Source: Siderastrea siderea
Lineage: Eukaryota > Cnidaria > Anthozoa > Scleractinia > Rhizangiidae
DNA length: 64,000 bases
Direction: 5' to 3'
NCBI GenBank assembly: GCA_964030785.1
Contig: OZ034972.1
Location: 50,848,538-50,912,537 of the forward strand
In this document: in pieces, positions 50,796 through 63,700 of the stretch
Layout: each line of letters starts with the position of its first letter
Numbering within the stretch: the stretch's first letter is position 1
Notes under the pieces: generated by a model
What the model was told of the DNA's origin: nothing
Database searches by the model: none
The model's input: only the letters and a program-made list of their open reading frames with translations
Program-made: the position numbers and the translations under genes

Positions 50796-53198
50796 AAGTT
50801 ATGTACATTCAGACCATATGTTAAGGCTAAAAGCAATGTTAAAGTGAAGTAAAACATGAAATGACATCTGATCATATCGACTAATTTACACTGCCAATGC
50901 GAGATTCTCCATGGCTTGAGATTACTCTAAGTGACATGCATTTCTTCATACCATTCACTCTTTTTAATATCACTTTTTGCCTTTCACATAATTATGTTCA
51001 ATACAAGCTATTAAAACAATAACCACTGGTAGAATATACAGAGTAGATCTGGTTTTGTTTCCTGACAGCAAAAGTCCTTATTAAGAATTCCACATTATTT
51101 TTCGGAGACACAATGTAATTACTACAGTATTTGAACATTAATCTGTGCCACCCTTTCCACCTTGCTCCTAGGCCTGTTTGGTATTCTACACAAAATATGC
51201 ATAGAATGGAAAAAAGCCACTAGCCTGCGTGAGACTCCACATCAAAGATTTCACAGATGTGGAATTCTTAAAAAGGTACATTTTACGGTTTGCATGTGCA
51301 ACCACAATTGATTCTCAGATGTCCTCTTTCCAATGTAAGATGGAGACATCTGCATATTGTTTAGCTTCATGTTAAAGGTACTTTGTTTCCAAGCTGGTGG
51401 ACTTGTCAGAAACAGTGCTTGTTGTTATTATGATATCATAATCCTTATTCTGTACCTTATGAACAGTTTTGGTTTCACCGGCTAGCTGGTACTGATAGCT
51501 TCACCTGTTTTGGTGTTGGATGTTTGCTTGAAAAGTTGCAAGATTGTTTGCATTTTCACTCAGTGAGCACCATAACAGACAGAAGTATTAAATGAACACC
51601 CAATGCCAGTGTATAAGCATTCTTTAAATGAATAGTTATCTAGAGTAAAGTTTGATACTCTATTCTTATCTCTTAAACAAGGCTAACATAGTTTCTTTTT
51701 GAAAACAAGACAGCCACGCTTAAAAGTGGCGAAATTGACAAAAACGATTTTCATGCTATCAAATGGCAAGGTGTATTACACTTAATGATAGCATTTCATA
51801 ATTATTGAAGAATACCATAAAATGGCTGATACTCTTCACCTCACATCTTCTTCCAACGTGCCATTTGTCACATACAAATGCACATGACATTACAACGTGT
51901 GTTTCACATGACATTTAAAGCCATTTACCTCATCTAAAGATGAGTTAACTTCGCTTACCCAACTACAGATCACTTGTGACTGTTATCTGGCAGCTGAGAG
52001 TGAATTTAAAACATTGGTAAAACTCACTGATTGAACGAATGACCCTTAGATTAAACCTTCTCCTTGCTGTTTCTTTTAGCTCTTTACTATCCCACTGAAA
52101 ACTTCATTTCTGAACATTTATTTTACCCTTGAGCTCTATTACCCATTACTGACTACTGGCTACGCAAGGGAGCATTGTCTTACAGCGATCAAAACTAGTA
52201 ATAAGCTACTTTAACCATCACTCTCAGTTTAGTAAATCAGATCGATTTATTGTGTTTGCATAAACAGTTTAGACTGCTCATTCTTGGGTTTCTAGCAAAT
52301 TTATAGTTGGTAAGGTGCTTTTTCCAACTATCAGCTGATAGAAACCTTGAGCTGAAGGACTATATTTGCTATTTGGTAAAGTAATTAACAGTAACAACAA
52401 CAGTGGAGAGCACCCTTTAGGAATGAATCTATCAACCTCTGTTTTTTAATGACTTGACATACGTGGTGGCAATTCAAACCCTTTACCTTCTGTCAAATGG
52501 CTACTTGCCACAAAAGCAAAGAAAACTAAGAACATTTCAGGAACATTCCTCAACGCTTTGATTTGATTGTTCAAGTTCAGAATTCCAAACACAGAAGTAT
52601 TAAACACCACTTGACTTTTCAAGGGAAAGGGTAAATAGCAACCAACAAGTAACTACATTAAAAGATAAGTGATGTTTGAAGCACCGTACAGTGCTGTGTA
52701 ATGTACCAATGCCACTTGCACAAAGTCTCAGATTAGTTTTTGACACCTTTTCTCGTGGTTTTCATGTCATGAGCTGTTAGAGGTGGAGTTGTCAAATTTG
52801 ATGTTTGCATTCATTACTACTTTTCTCTTAATTCTATGATTTCATTGGTGAGATGAAATGGAAACTACCAAAAAGTTATACCACAAACTTATCAAAACTC
52901 TATTCAAGTGGCAACAATATGGCACAAAATTGGCACTGGAAAAAAGGGCGGATAATTCTGTTCAGGACAATGGCACAATGGTAGTAACATCATTTTAAAG
53001 GTGGTTCGACTGAGATGCAGATTTAACCTGACAGGTGACACTACATCACCAGCCTTGTCACTGAGACCTCCAAAACGTTTCCATAGTGCTCAGATCCTCC
53101 AGAGTGGCCATGCCTGTCAGTGGTCAACAACAGCCAGCTAAATGACAATTTAAATAACATATATTTAACATTCATTTACAGTGTCAAGATTTGATTTT
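50796..53198. other. Downstream region of the unrecognised minus-strand gene
   Basis: 2.4 kb with no supported frame. Part may be 3' UTR of the gene ending at 53199. Confidence 0.4.
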
Positions 53199-56100
53199 TC
53201 AGGTTTTTGGGTGATGGGGCAACCTAAATACTGCCACAGGTGGGTAAAAACCTTAACAACAGAAATTTTATGTCATGTTACCCCACATATTAAGTGACAC
53301 AATTTTGCTTTTGTGATACACACAACCATACTTACCAGATAAGTTATAATTTCCAGCATCACGACTGAAAAGAAAACAAAAAAGACAATAAAATTTTCTC
53401 ATTTTGTAGTATCTGAGTCCAAAGTGATTAAACAAAGGCACAAGCAATTTTAAATGACCTTTAAAGTGCATTTGCCTTACATGCGATAATGAAAATAAAA
53501 TGATCTTTAGTTTTTGTGAAAGAAACGTTATGATATAAGTGCAAATTGCATAAATAGAAGGATAGAACTTGACTACCCAGATTGGAATTAACATCTTGGT
53601 AATGGTATCTCCATATTCCAGTGTCATTCGTAGATGTGCCTGGCATGTTTGCCTAGGCCCAGCCAGGCATTCTACGAGCACTTTGGCTATGGGACCAGGA
53701 ATCCCAGGAATCCTGTGTTGGCTTAAAGACTGTATGTGGTGGAGAGGTATCTGTGAAGTGAATAAACAGATGTAAGTGAACACACTGAACAGGCAAAACA
53801 GTGACCCAAATGTAAATTTAAATAAACCCATAATCTCCAGCGATTTGTGTTTTGTTTGTGAACATAGCATTTCGACACAGACTGAGCCAATAAAATGGAA
53901 TAGTGTAGGTGCAAATGAGGTGGGAGGTCCCATGCACGGTGTCACCCATATATAGATAGTAAATTGAAATAAAACATTATGAAGACATACGGGTGGTTCT
54001 CAAGTAATGTGCTTACTTTATCAGCTGTGTTAGCATCCCTTATTCTGAAATATCCAGGCATTTGTGGCACCAACTGAAATCTGATTGTTAGATCCATGTG
54101 GCTGTCTATAAATATGGAGTGAAAAGGACGACATTCGTGAAGGGTTAGGTATTCATTGCCAAAAGGGACAACTTCTGTACTCAGTCCTTGCTGTCGTTGT
54201 ATTTGCCTGATCCACCTGGACACACTTTCCTAGAAAAGAAAGGTATTTTAATACCTTTAATTTAAATGTGCCCCTTTAAAAATGGAGCACATTTGAAATT
54301 TATGTCACCCCAAAATAAATTTGTACACAGTCAACACTTTGTACATCAGACAACACTTTCCAACATTTAAGCTTTTACTTTCAGTTTACAGGTTAATAGA
54401 ATTCAACCTAATTGGTTAGTATAAAATATTCTATAAGCTGTGGTAATTTTGTAGCGTTTAAGTTGACATTTGTCCTGTTTTGATCTCAGCGAAAAGGGAG
54501 TAAAAATCACCAAATTAGTCTCCAGGAATACCTTATCCCAAGAAAATAAATCTTAGCCTTGTAAATAAATGAATTTTATTATTGATTGCTGTTAGAACAA
54601 TAACTGGACTTTGAGGGCATCACTGTAGATCTCCAACATGACTTCACACTCTTTTTCAAACATCTTGTTTGTTGTATTTGGAATCTCCATGGGTCCTCAA
54701 AACGGTGCCCAAATTGAATCTAAGTACCTTTTATCCACAAAAATTTATTTGGCTCAATTTTCCAAGTTGTTATCCATTTCAGTCCTCGCAATCGGACCCA
54801 AACACGGAAAGATAGTGCAGTACTTTTAAACACAACTGAACCACTATTTTTGGGTTTCCTTTGATTCCAGCAAGTCTTTTAGCTTTATAGAGTATTAGTA
54901 ACTAAAAGTTGATGACATAGAGTCCTTTTTAACTATCAAATGACGATTTTTTAAATAATGTTTTACCACGGTCAATTATTGATAATACGTGAAAATGGAG
55001 ATATACTTAAAGCAACATCTGTGATTTATTTTCTTAGGGTAGGTATTAATTTCCTGATAAGCACGCATCAGACGTTTTCTGATAAAAACCTTCCACCAAT
55101 CCTATTTATTATCTTTGCTGTACGTTGTTTGTTTTAGTATGCAGGGTTCTGCATAAAACATTGCCTTGAATTCCACAATTCTACAGGAGATCCTTGTGTG
55201 CTTCCAGTTTAATACAATATAGTCTGCAATATTATAATACTAGAGGTAACTGTTTGAATCATCGTTTCGCGCTCCATCAATCACATCACACAGTCCCTAG
55301 GTCTCAGAAAGTCATAAGTGAAAGTTAAACATGCAAGTAGCTTGTATCTACATGATCTAGTAGCTAGTGTATAAAACTGATGAAGACTGATGAGCCTACC
55401 TCCTCAAAACGTTGTGAATTGACAAAGTGCACAGAATACCACTGTTCTCGTGCTTCTGGATGACGTTGCACCAAGGTGTAAAAAGTAAAATTTGTACCCT
55501 GGCAAGGTATTTGCACCGATAAGTCTGAGTAACCTGCAGATAAAGAAAAAATACCTACTGTAGTTAGCACACCACTTCACATTCTTAACTGCTGCGAGGA
55601 TGTGAAACATAGGCAAAAATGTAAATTGTCGGTAATGTGTTCCCCTACTCCTCTACACTGCACCAACAATATTACAACCCCCAAATCTTCACTGAGTTTC
55701 TTTCTCTGGATTTCTTTTTACCTGCACAGTATAAGAAAACTGACAGTAGAAGAAAACTTGAGACGTTTATTGCTGCAGTGATTAATGCAGACTATTTCCT
55801 TGCACAAATAAATATTTCAAAAAAATTTGCCTCACTTTCCATTTTGCGATGATTGAATTTGGAACTTTGTAGTCATAATCATTAAAAAGATGATCTCTTA
55901 TGTAACTGTTCAAGTCACTTCTTTACGACAGATAAGTTCAAGGTAATTAGGGAAAAGGCTCAAGCTAATATTTAATTCCCACTCATCTTGGAGTGTTCAT
56001 CGCGTACAGACTACAGAGACCATGTTTCTGCATCACTGAGGCAACTGCTCCACTAGGTAAATAATAAAGGTCGTGGTCGTGTGATATTTAGAGGTTAGAT

Positions 56101-56881
56101 GTTTTCACATTGCTATGAATATAGATCCTTGTATGTGGAAAAACAATGCTGCTTATTATCCCGGCTGAGCTTTGACACCACTATATCATGTCCACCATTC
56201 AAGTACGGAGCAGGTGTCAGCCATATATACTGTGGACAAGATTTCCAGCACATCTGATTTCGTGAATATCACACATTGTTGCAAATGAGATATACGCAAA
56301 AATGCGTTTGAAGGATTGCGTTGCTCTAAAGTGTAAGCATAGACAGTTAATTACACGTAATACGGAAGCAAGGTTACTGTACCATGCACAGGGGTATTTT
56401 CCTGTTGTTGTTCTTCTTCAACTGGCCCCGGAACGGGTCCTCCATTGGCATTTCCATCCCTTTCCCTTGTCAATACGTTATTACCTTCACGAGAAGTTTC
56501 GGCTGTACCGGGAAGGCTAGGAAGGCCATTTGAAATTGTCTGACCGAGACCTGCTGGAGGTTCGGTTTCAACAGCTGAAGGTGATGCTGAGCCTTCAGTG
56601 CTCTGTTCTATCGTTTTCCCACAGAGGGGACAGCGTGAAGCATTTGCTTGCCTGGTAAGAACTGTTCGGCCACTTGTACAACCGCATGTTTCCTTTCTGT
56701 CGAATCTACCCTCATTTGTCTCATTTGTGGGCATTTCTGCGGTTTGCGCGTCGCCGTCGTCTTCACCTAATGCTTCAGGAAGCTGACTTGGGCTGGTTTC
56801 TTCCCCCGTCACTGATGAATCGTCGCTAAATTCTGCAATTTCAAACTCTTCATTTATGCTGTAAGGATGCTCATCGTGAGG
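53199..56881 (-). CDS. Unrecognised multi-exon gene (5' end unresolved)
   Basis: I do not recognise this protein. Exons by splice signal and phase are 56383-56881, 55400-55533, 54017-54229, 53593-53750, 53336-53364 and 53199-53230. Together they give 355 codons including the stop, without a frame break. The first visible exon encodes an acidic segment (EFEIAEFSDDSSVTGEETSP), a Cys pair arrangement (CGC ... CPLCGKT) that could bind zinc, and a disordered Pro/Glu/Gln-rich tract. Exons 2-4 look globular: YSDLSVQIPCQGTNFTFYTL, HECRPFHSIFIDSHMDLTIR, FQLVPQMPGYFRIRD, then IPGPIAKVLVECLAGPRQTC. An acceptor (TTTTTTCAG) before 56881 implies at least one more 5' exon. The last two tiny exons are less certain, as is the weak donor (GTTAAT) of the 158-nt exon. 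Confidence 0.6.
54017..54229 (-). CDS. Unrecognised gene, best-supported internal exon
   Basis: A 213-nt exon, phase 0 at both ends, acceptor TTTTCTAG and donor GTAAGC. It encodes ESVSRWIRQIQRQQGLSTEV through ...MPGYFRIRDANTADK. It reads as ordinary folded protein with alternating hydrophobics. Confidence 0.75.
55400..55533 (-). CDS. Unrecognised gene, internal exon
   Basis: A 134-nt exon, acceptor ATCTGCAG and donor GTAGGC, phase 1 in and 0 out. It encodes YSDLSVQIPCQGTNFTFYTL then VQRHPEAREQWYSVHFVNSQ and RFEE. Confidence 0.75.
56383..56881 (-). CDS. Unrecognised gene, acidic / Cys-pair exon
   Basis: A 499-nt exon ending with donor GTACAG, phase 1. It encodes PHDEHPYSINEEFEIAEFSD, then ETCGCTSGRTVLTRQANASR and CPLCGKT, then a low-complexity tail rich in Gly, Pro, Glu and Gln. 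The paired cysteines (CxC and CxxC, 16 residues apart) suggest a zinc knuckle; this is inference. Confidence 0.7.
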
Positions 56882-57675
56882 CTGAAAAAAGGAAAGGATG
56901 AGCTTTAAAGGTCGCACTGCTACAGCGATGTTTTTACAGCTTTCTTCCGGGAAGCTCGGTACTTAATCAAAACCATGTTACACTGACGAAACCAAACATC
57001 GAAACAACTGAAACCATTCAAAACAAACGGAATGATACCTTGGACAAAGGAAGGCTCAAGATATCGTTTGTCTTCAGCGATTTAAAACTTTCGAAGTTGA
57101 AGAAGTGAAACTACTTCGAAAGTGAAAGTGCATGCATGACGTAAGCTTATCATTGACCATTTGATATTCGGCTTTCTTATTTCGCTGTTGTATCAGTCGC
57201 AAACGTGGCACCGTGTGATGAATGAAATTGAAAGGTTTGCTATAAATTACCGTATTATTTCTGTTTGTGTCCATTTTGATTCCTCTTGTGGCTTAATTTG
57301 TTGTCCTGTTTCTCGTAGCACCGGTGCGGTTTATGCTGAAAGTTGCGGAAGTGCAGAACCTTAAGGGCCATGAAGGGGCTTGTTGATTGGACAGGAGTAA
57401 ATCTCATGACAACTTCGAAACGTTTTATTGGTTCATCAAGAGACGGGGAAACGCCCACCTTAATTTCATGGAAAACGAAAGTAAAATTTCACAATTCTTT
57501 ATCTCGACCAGAGCTAGTCTTAGACGAACCAACTCTTGCATCCCTTTTTTGTGCGTTGAACGGCACGATTACAGTCCTATGATAACATTACAGATACCTC
57601 ACGAAGCTCACGAACACATAATAGCTTGTGGATTTTGCGTGGACAGTTGGATTCACGGGGACGGGGATTTGTGAA
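56882..57675. promoter_or_regulatory. Intergenic region between divergent genes
   Basis: Should hold the 5' end of the minus-strand gene and the promoter of the TNFR-like gene. Minus-strand sequence at about 57050-57100 (ending LKTNDILSLPLSK before a GTATCA donor) could be a further upstream exon in the right frame, but no ATG opens it. No TATA box seen. Confidence 0.35.
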
Positions 57676-57705
57676 ATGAATATTCTTATTATCTGTTTCC
57701 TGCCG
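57676..57705 (+). CDS. TNFR-ZU5 receptor exon 1
   Basis: A 30-nt coding exon (MNILIICFLP) followed by a GTGAGT donor. Together with AIQVSA from exon 2 it makes a standard signal peptide, which is why this ATG was chosen. Confidence 0.8.
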
Positions 57706-60700
57706 GTGAGTTGATTCGTGTTACTTCGTATTTTTCTTAACGCGCGAGTACTTTGAAACTGAGTTTAGGAACGTATTAATTTTACGTCAGTTCAGAGTAT
57801 ATCGTGGCTTTCTTTAATAGACGCAGTTATTTAGGCGTTCTTTGTTTTTCAGTGGTGATACCTTTCAGCATTATCATTATCTTATGAACTTAGTACCCGA
57901 GACGATGTGGCATCTTTGATGATCAAACCTCTGGTTGCTAATACCTTTTATTGAAAAGGGCATATGTAACCACAGTGAAAGCGTGAATTTTACGAACATG
58001 ATTTGGGGTGGCTATTTTTATTCTCTTGTAATTATACCTTTGTCCTTATCACGTCCTGTTACAGGCAATCCAAGTGTCTGCTAAGCTGGTTTGCCAAGTT
58101 GACCAACTTGTGGTGGAATTACCAGACGGAAACTTCACTTGTGTGAATTGCCCAAAATGTCCTCCCGGATTTGGTACAACCGTCCCTTGTGGAGGTACTG
58201 CACCATACAATGTCTCTGTTCCATGTGAACCCTGTATGCCTGGACGATATTCTGATTCTTTGTCGTCGGAGAGTTGTAAGATTTGCTCACAGTGCCTTCC
58301 TGGCGAAGCCGTTATGGCAAAATGCACTAACATTTCGAACACACAGTGCAGTTGCAAGCCTTGCCCAAACGGGTATTACCGGAACAAAACCATATCCAAA
58401 TGTCTCCCTTGTTCTGGATGTTGCCTAGATGGTAAGGACGAGTTTGTTCCCGAGTGTGTCAGTCAAAAGGTGCCTCGGACCCAAACATGTAGCTACCAGA
58501 AAGGGAAATCCTGTGGTTCTAAGTGCTGGTACGATGAGATAACTGTTGTAAAGGGAGATGGAAAGTACAGCTGCCAACCCTGCCCAGTGTGTTCTAAAGA
58601 GCATGGCCTTACCATACCTTGTGGAAGTACTGTTAATGACAAAAAGCTTGTCGCGTGTCAAAGCCCCACCTTGGGGAAAACATTTATCAATCAGCAAGGG
58701 ATAATTCAGCCTTGCACGATCTGTTCTCCCGGACAAGAAGTGACCACTAATTGTTCTTCTAAAGTCGATACCAAATGTGGTGGTTGTAGGCAAGGTTTCT
58801 ACTACAATTACCATTCAAAGAGTTGCCAAGAGTGTTTTTGGTGTTGCAACTATATTGATAGTGAGAATGTAATGAAATGCATCAGGGATTCAATGCTATT
58901 TGCAAAAGAACTTGCGTTTCTAAGCAGCCAGTTTCATCTACCCTTACCAGTATATACCACCCAGTCTTCTCATTCTTACCGCAAATGTTTTCCTTTAAGA
59001 TTGTTGAAGTTTGATAATTTTACATGTACAACGTTTTTAGCTTTAATTGTCATAGCTTTTTTCTATTTTGCTTTGAATTACGTTTTGCAAAGAAGAAAGG
59101 ATTGTGGAAATGAAGTACAGAACCGCGATGTTACCACTCTTGACAAAATAGAGGGTGTACCAGTTCTGCAGGAAACTCAGTCTCACATTACATTACAAGA
59201 TGCTCACAATACATCCAAAGGTGAGTTAGATTACTTAAAAAAGCTTTATTCGTATGACATTTAGCTTCAAGCCTCTTTCCCTCACATAACGGTTTTGTTG
59301 TCTCCTAAGTTGTAAAGAAAATGACTGTTATTACAATAGTGTTTAACTTAGTGTTGTTTTTCTATTAATTTTAATTGGTATTTAGAAGCTATAATAATCG
59401 TGTTAGCTTTTTGCTAGTCACAGGTAGCAAATGAGCAAAATACTTTTACTTTTTAAATAAGTTTTTATCATTAACATCATTTTCAACACTTGTATACTTG
59501 TAAATAAGTTGTCCTCAATTCCGAGTCCAATTAGTCAAGCTACATCATAAATGTTTTTGTATGTACATATTAATTTTTATTACATTTATAATCTAAACTA
59601 CTAAATCACTCTTTAGATACCAAGAAATTGGTGTCCGAATGTCCGTTACATCAAGACCCTGGTCATCTGGTTTTCGAGAAGACAGGTGTTGAAGTTATTG
59701 CTCTTGAAAGGAAGAAATCAATCACCCAACATTTACCACCTGATTTGGCCTTGCAAGCTGCATCAAACTCAGCATTGTCTGGTTTTCTCGAAGAAGGGGA
59801 AACAGCATTAAGTCCGGCGATAACGTTTCTGTTAACTACCAAGTTGGATAGACCCCTCGAGGTTCAGATACCACATGGAGCAAACATGGTTCGCTCACAT
59901 AAGGAATGGAGGATCATTCTTAAAAAGGTTTTGAACAACAAGTGGGTCTCTGTAATCCAAAGTGGACAAGGAATAAAAAACTTTGTCCCCAGAAGCAACC
60001 ATGTGAGTTTTGAAACGGATCATCTCACAACATTTGTAGTTGTTGGGAAGCCTAACAAGCATTCTCTTCCAGCATTCAAACGAATGAAGGTTGCAGCATT
60101 TTGCAGTGACACCAGCACTGGGGAAGACCTTATTGTCAGGCTGTACTGTTTTGATGACTGTGAATATTCATTCGAGGTATGTGTCAATTCGCAATATTTT
60201 TTTGTGTGCAGTACCTCCAAGATAACTTTTTTTGATTGCAGTGTGAGTGTTTTTAAGGGTTCTCTTGTAGGCACTTTTTTCGTTTTTGATAATCCTTAAA
60301 TTATTTGGCCAGCATTCAAAATGACAGTGTTGTGAGTCCTGTGTAGTTCACTGAGAGGCAAGAATTCGTAACCACCACTAACACTACCCTATTGTTTAAA
60401 ACTCTTGCTAAAAAAACTCGACTTGTACGCTCTTTTATAGAGGCTTATAAGAAAGGAACAGGAAGATGGAGGAAAACTCATCTCATCAATTGAATCCCTG
60501 GACTTCTCTGTTACCAGTCAAAAGGATGTGGAGGTTACTATAAAAGATATTGAAGGCTGGCAACTTGATGAGACCTCACCAATGGTATTGGATATTAACT
60601 TTAGTTACTTAGACATACATTTTGTCCAGGTTTACAATGTAAAGTATTTAAATATGCTTATGAACATGTACTTCAGTTAGACAATGCATGCTTGGCTTTT

Positions 60701-63700
60701 GAAAGTTCCTGTATGAATCATCTCAACATTTGATATTGGACAACGAATGGAGACTGCAGTTGAATGTATGATTAGCTAATTCAATTAGCTTTGGGATTTG
60801 ACATAACACTGAAGAATCCAAACCAGTCGTGATTACGACAGAAGAATGTTACACTAACAGCACTTACAGCTACTCTGCTGTGAAAAGGTAGGTAAACTAC
60901 CGCAGGAAAGACAGTCAAATGTCAGGATCAGGCTGAAGGGGGCTCAGTGCTGGAGCTCTACGTGACTTTTGTAGCATGAACCAACTTAAAGTAATTACTA
61001 CAGTAACTGCTCTCCCCAGGATGGGATACTAGAACATAACTGAGTTACTCCCAGCAGTTTGTTAAGTTAGCTGACACCCATTTATACTCCTGGGTAGAGA
61101 GAGAGAATGTTGCTAAGGACCAAAACGCTAGCAGAGACCAGACTTATACATCTTAAAAGAGCCTTAAAATATCCCAATATCATTAGAAGCTCAGATGATT
61201 GCAGTTAGCTAGACCAGTGTCTGTATGCTAACACAGCTACTCATTATAAATCAACATGCTAATTGCTTTGTTATCACTAATCTTACAATGTGGGTGGATA
61301 GGATCTGGAATTCAATAAATGAATTAGTTACTTTTCATCCAGCATCTCTATTTAGGAGTTAAATAGAGATACATTCTCAAAATGAGTTCATCTAAATGAC
61401 CACTTCTGCTGCAAATGTCAAATCAGGGAATGGTGACTTATTCATAATCGCTTCAGTTTCATCTCTTACAAACATTCTGTACATTTTTTGTACCTGTTTA
61501 CTCATGTTCAGTACACATTTTTTCCCTCAGAAACTGAGTTTCAATTTCTTGAGGAACTCATTTAACATCATTCCTCAGTGTAATCTGGTGTTTCATCCCG
61601 CCACAAAGCCAGGGAAGAGTAGCTTCTTTGTTGTGATGGCTTTGACTCATGAACCAACCAGTACAACTGTGATGTATGCAAGTACTACAATCAAAAAGGT
61701 AGTCATTATAATCGTAAATACTGCAATTGTTAGGAGCTCACAAAGCCTAGGGTGAGCTTTTTCAGGAGATAATATGTAGATTTAGCCAAGCCTAAAAGCG
61801 GAGCTCCACATCTCTCTTTCATGCTTATTGGCCCGTAAAATACAGTAAATTTTAGTTGTGCAGTTATTCCCCAAGAGGTGAAAAACAGCAAGGCAAAACA
61901 TGCGGACCGCTGACTGTGAGTTGGCTTATTTTGCTTCAAAGAGAAGACTTCAGCACGACTTTCACCGACAGCTCTTCTTGTAGCATTCTTTCGAAAGCTA
62001 GCTTATTAAGTTCAAGAAGAGTACTTGTAAAACTACAATTGCTAAAAAAACCCCACTTAAGTTGCTCCCGGTAGCGACTCGACAGACTTTTCCATCCAAA
62101 TAAACATTTCTCACTGATTCCAATACATCCCTCTGGCTGTTTAGTTCTGTTAACTATGAAACATTTCTCGAAATCTATCTTGCTAAAATAAATAATATTT
62201 TCCCGGCATCAAACCGTTTACTGACAAAAATTACCCAAAAAATGTTTTCGGAAACTTTCAAGCACACGTATAATTATCAAGAGAAAATGGCACAAGTTTT
62301 TCATCCGCGAAGTATTAGTCAGGCGCTTTCAAGAACACACCCTGAACTAATCAGTTTAGGAAGCTTTTAGAGTCTCATTTTAGACAAAATAGACTTAAAC
62401 CGAGAAATGCTTTGCTTATAGCTACTTAAATAAAGATTTCATTTCGATCTGTGACTTGAGACGCACTGAAATGGCTTAGCGAAAACATGCCACACTGAAC
62501 TCACTCACTGAAACGGCGATTCTATGTTTAGTCGCTAAATTGGGACAGAAATGTCATTCACTTCAAATGAAGAAACTTATGTATAACAATATAACAATAT
62601 AAAGAAGGTAAAATATTCCACAACTGAACAAAAAACATGTGGAGCTTTACACTAAGACTCACTATAAACTTAAAAATGACGACAGAGCGACTCTTCAGGC
62701 GTTGAATACTAAATTACGAATTAGTCCAAACAACCCAATATGCGTTGCCGAAGAAAACAACCTACATTGAAAAAACAACACAGACTCAGTCTAGAATAGT
62801 CACGATTTCCACTTTTCGAATAAAATACACTAGAATTGCTCTAAAAATATTGAAAATTACGCACTAAAGTTCAAAGGGGAATTGAGCGTAATTAAGCCTT
62901 ACGTTAAGCCACCCTGATATCAGATTGCTCACTAATGAAAATTCCTTTAATGAATAAACACAGAAAAAGGGACAAGAAACCTTCAAAAACATGAAATGTC
63001 ATTCACATACGAAGCACTTGTTTGCCTAGGAAAGCAAACTGCATTCAATTTTCCCCTCGACTGAAGTTATTCGCAAGCCGGCAAACGGGAACTACAAGGT
63101 AATTTCACAGCCATTTTAAACAAGTTTTTAAAACATTTCAAGAAAATTACAGTAATTTACTAAACATGTAAAGTCGCTCAATTAAACAAATTTTACAATG
63201 TAAATCCACAGTCAAATCTGTTATTTACTTTACCACTGAACTGAAAGAAGGACTTGAAAATCTAAACGAAAGTCGCCGGGTTCTTTCCAGATCTCCTTAG
63301 CTTTGAAAAAAGCAAGTATGTCCTCGAACAAGGATTTCTTGCCTTCAAGCTCTCCAATGACTTCTATATGCGCCATCGAGATTGAAGCAATCCTTTTCCT
63401 TTTCATGATGAACTGTTACAAGACTTCATTCCAAGAATGTATTACAATTATCGTATTGATAATCGAGCGTACGAGGAACCAGCCGCCATATTGTTTACAT
63501 CAGCTACAAGAAAAGATTGCATTCCGCCTGGCCCGGTCGGGTTGTCTTGGGACTCCCCTCACCCTCCCCCAGAGTCTGTACGGGTGGGCGGACGGACGGA
63601 CGTACACTGACGTCAGAACCAAAATTTTTTGGATCAACGGGTTACCAAATTTGCTTACCCATGGTGCTCCGCGAGCTCCGCTATAACTATAATTTGTCCA

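Noticed and set aside
53268..53945. 225-aa single-exon hydrophobic protein on the minus strand
   Set aside because: It is an exon with intron read-through on both sides: acceptor at 53751 and a donor near 53592. The hydrophobic parts are intron translation.
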